Shown here piece after piece: positions 4,384 through 5,520 of a stretch of DNA of 5,520 nt. The stretch spans positions 1 through 5,520 of the forward strand of contig DOOI01000022.1 of NCBI GenBank assembly GCA_003512825.1. Direction: 5' to 3'. Each line of letters opens with the position of its first letter. Within the stretch, counting starts at the first letter, position 1. A model generated the notes under the pieces. It saw only the letters and a program-made list of their open reading frames with translations, was not told the DNA's origin and ran no database searches. The stretch is from Paracoccaceae bacterium. Lineage in GTDB: Bacteria; Pseudomonadota; Alphaproteobacteria; Rhodobacterales; Rhodobacteraceae. Made by a program: the position numbers and the translations under genes.

Positions 4384-5520
4384 TTAATGGCAGGTTCGTG
4401 TATAGCTTGCATCGCGCGTTTTTGCACTGAATCCGCCTAGTGACACGGTAAACCCGAAATCGGTGGAGGGTGCAACGATCGTTGATGCGGTGAAGCGGCG
4501 CGACGCCGATAAGTTGATCTCGACGCATTCGTTCCGGTAGATCAAGCCAAGGCCTGCTTCGGCGGTTTTGTCGGAGGCGACATCGTAGCGCCAATTGGTT
4601 TTGGCCGACCAATGCTGGCTCATGCGCCATGTGCCGTCGAGGGACCATTCGGAAATGTCGACAGGACGCGCTTCGGCGGCATCGGCGCCAAGCCAGACAT
4701 AAGACGCGCCAAGGCTATAGGCCGGGCGGAGCCATGCAAGGCGGGCTTCGGCTTTGGAGCCGCCTTTCTTTGCGGGATCGATCAGGCTGCGGAGGGTGAA
4801 ATCAATGCCGGACTGATGCTTGATTTGGCCTGCAAAGAGAATGTCGGAGTTTTTGCCGTTCAGGCCGGAGCTGATGGAAAAGTCGGGCTGAGATGCGGCG
4901 TGCAGCACTTGGCCGAAGCTGAGAGACGAGCGCCAGCCCAAGCTGTCTTGCCGGGTCCATGTTACGCCATAGGCAAGGCTGCGGCCACGTTCGCGGCGGT
5001 CGGCGGCCGGAAAGCGTGAGAGGCTCAGGAGGTTACCCTCATCGAATTCTACATGCGTGCTTTCTTCGTTTGGAATGGCCGAGTTTGCCCCCCCGGCCCA
5101 GCCAAGGAGCATCACGGGTTCGATGATATGGGTGGTGGTCGCGGTTTGGCGCATCAAGGGCCAGCGCAATTCGAGGGTGCCATAGGGGGCCGCCGAGGCG
5201 GTATGGTCGGGGGCGGTGGTATCTTGATCGAGCCAGATGCTGTCGAGGGCGAGGCCGATAGTGGAGGCGGCGACGATGCCCGGACCGAAAAGCGCGCTGT
5301 GACGCCACTCGGCGCTGGTATAGAGGCGATTGATATCGCGTCCAACGATGTCGATATCCGAGTAGCGGTAATGGCTGTGGTATTCGGTGGCGAGGCGGAT
5401 TTCTCCGCCCAAGAGCGCCGGGAAGTAGCGTTGTTCATGCCGGACGTCGCCAACGATTGTTGGCATGGTGCTGTTATTTTCGGTGGCGCGCAGAGTTTGA
5501 TACCCAATCAGACCTGCCCG
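4384..5520 (-). CDS. lptD: LPS-assembly protein LptD, C-terminal part (N-terminus outside window)
   Basis: LptD is the outer-membrane beta-barrel that, with the lipoprotein LptE, inserts lipopolysaccharide into the outer leaflet. The frame is open at the window edge and gives the last 378 residues, all within the barrel. GYQTLR...MPTIVGDVRHEQRYFP near the edge, EPVMLLGWAGGANSAIPNEES, DRRERGRSLAYGVTW and the terminal strand region YRNECVEINLSASRRF match LptD order. Alternating polar and hydrophobic strands run throughout, with no helical membrane segments. The ATG at 5464-5466 is internal, because matching sequence continues upstream. At the site where E. coli LptD has the Cys724-Cys725 pair there is one cysteine (residue 332 of the visible part; codon 4525-4527). 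Another lies at the penultimate position (codon 4390-4392). The N-terminal OstA/jellyroll domain is not visible. It is followed by surA, its folding partner. Confidence 0.9.
   Translation of the reverse strand, partial: RAGLIGYQTLRATENNSTMPTIVGDVRHEQRYFPALLGGEIRLATEYHSHYRYSDIDIVGRDINRLYTSAEWRHSALFGPGIVAASTIGLALDSIWLDQDTTAPDHTASAAPYGTLELRWPLMRQTATTTHIIEPVMLLGWAGGANSAIPNEESTHVEFDEGNLLSLSRFPAADRRERGRSLAYGVTWTRQDSLGWRSSLSFGQVLHAASQPDFSISSGLNGKNSDILFAGQIKHQSGIDFTLRSLIDPAKKGGSKAEARLAWLRPAYSLGASYVWLGADAAEARPVDISEWSLDGTWRMSQHWSAKTNWRYDVASDKTAEAGLGLIYRNECVEINLSASRRFTASTIVAPSTDFGFTVSLGGFSAKTRDASYTRTCH

Noticed and set aside
4365..4427. 21-residue N-terminal extension of SurA
   Set aside because: It would bury the signal peptide behind polar residues and overlap the end of lptD; the start at 4364 has a strong ribosome site.

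Overview
The window looks like a piece of an alphaproteobacterial chromosome, most likely Rhodobacterales (Roseobacter/Rhodobacter group). This rests on recognising the protein families and their variants: a DUF4167 protein, an alphaproteobacterial form of SurA, and an LptD with a single cysteine at the conserved C-terminal site. The order lptD-surA-pdxA-rsmA and the GC-rich composition also fit. It is an ordinary core-genome region. I see no mobile element, CRISPR array, tRNA or rRNA.

Layout. On the + strand, the window opens inside a DUF4167 gene (2-634) that ends in low-complexity Arg/Asp and Gln/Gly repeats. A strong intrinsic terminator follows (659-690). Next comes a small single-domain rhodanese gene (756-1148). 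On the - strand, read right to left, is a gene block: the 3' part of lptD (enters at 5520, ends at 4384), surA (4364-3144), pdxA (3147-2170) and rsmA/ksgA (2001-1159). The rhodanese gene and rsmA converge with only 10 bases between their stop codons.

How the genes fit together. LptD is the outer-membrane LPS translocon and SurA is the periplasmic chaperone that helps fold such barrels, so their adjacency is functional. surA and pdxA overlap by 4 bases (ATGA), which suggests translational coupling. PdxA belongs to pyridoxal phosphate synthesis and RsmA is the 16S rRNA dimethyladenosine transferase. These two are classical neighbours of surA (lptD-surA-pdxA-rsmA-apaG-apaH in Escherichia coli). 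Here apaG/apaH do not follow rsmA, and a rhodanese gene on the opposite strand takes that place.

The most notable non-coding stretch is the 168-base gap between pdxA and rsmA (2002-2169). It holds three tandem 11-bp units, an interrupted inverted repeat TTAACC...GGTTAA, and a small hairpin just after pdxA. Together they suggest that rsmA has its own control inside an otherwise tightly packed operon. No clearly new biological system was found. The findings are modest and are scored accordingly.
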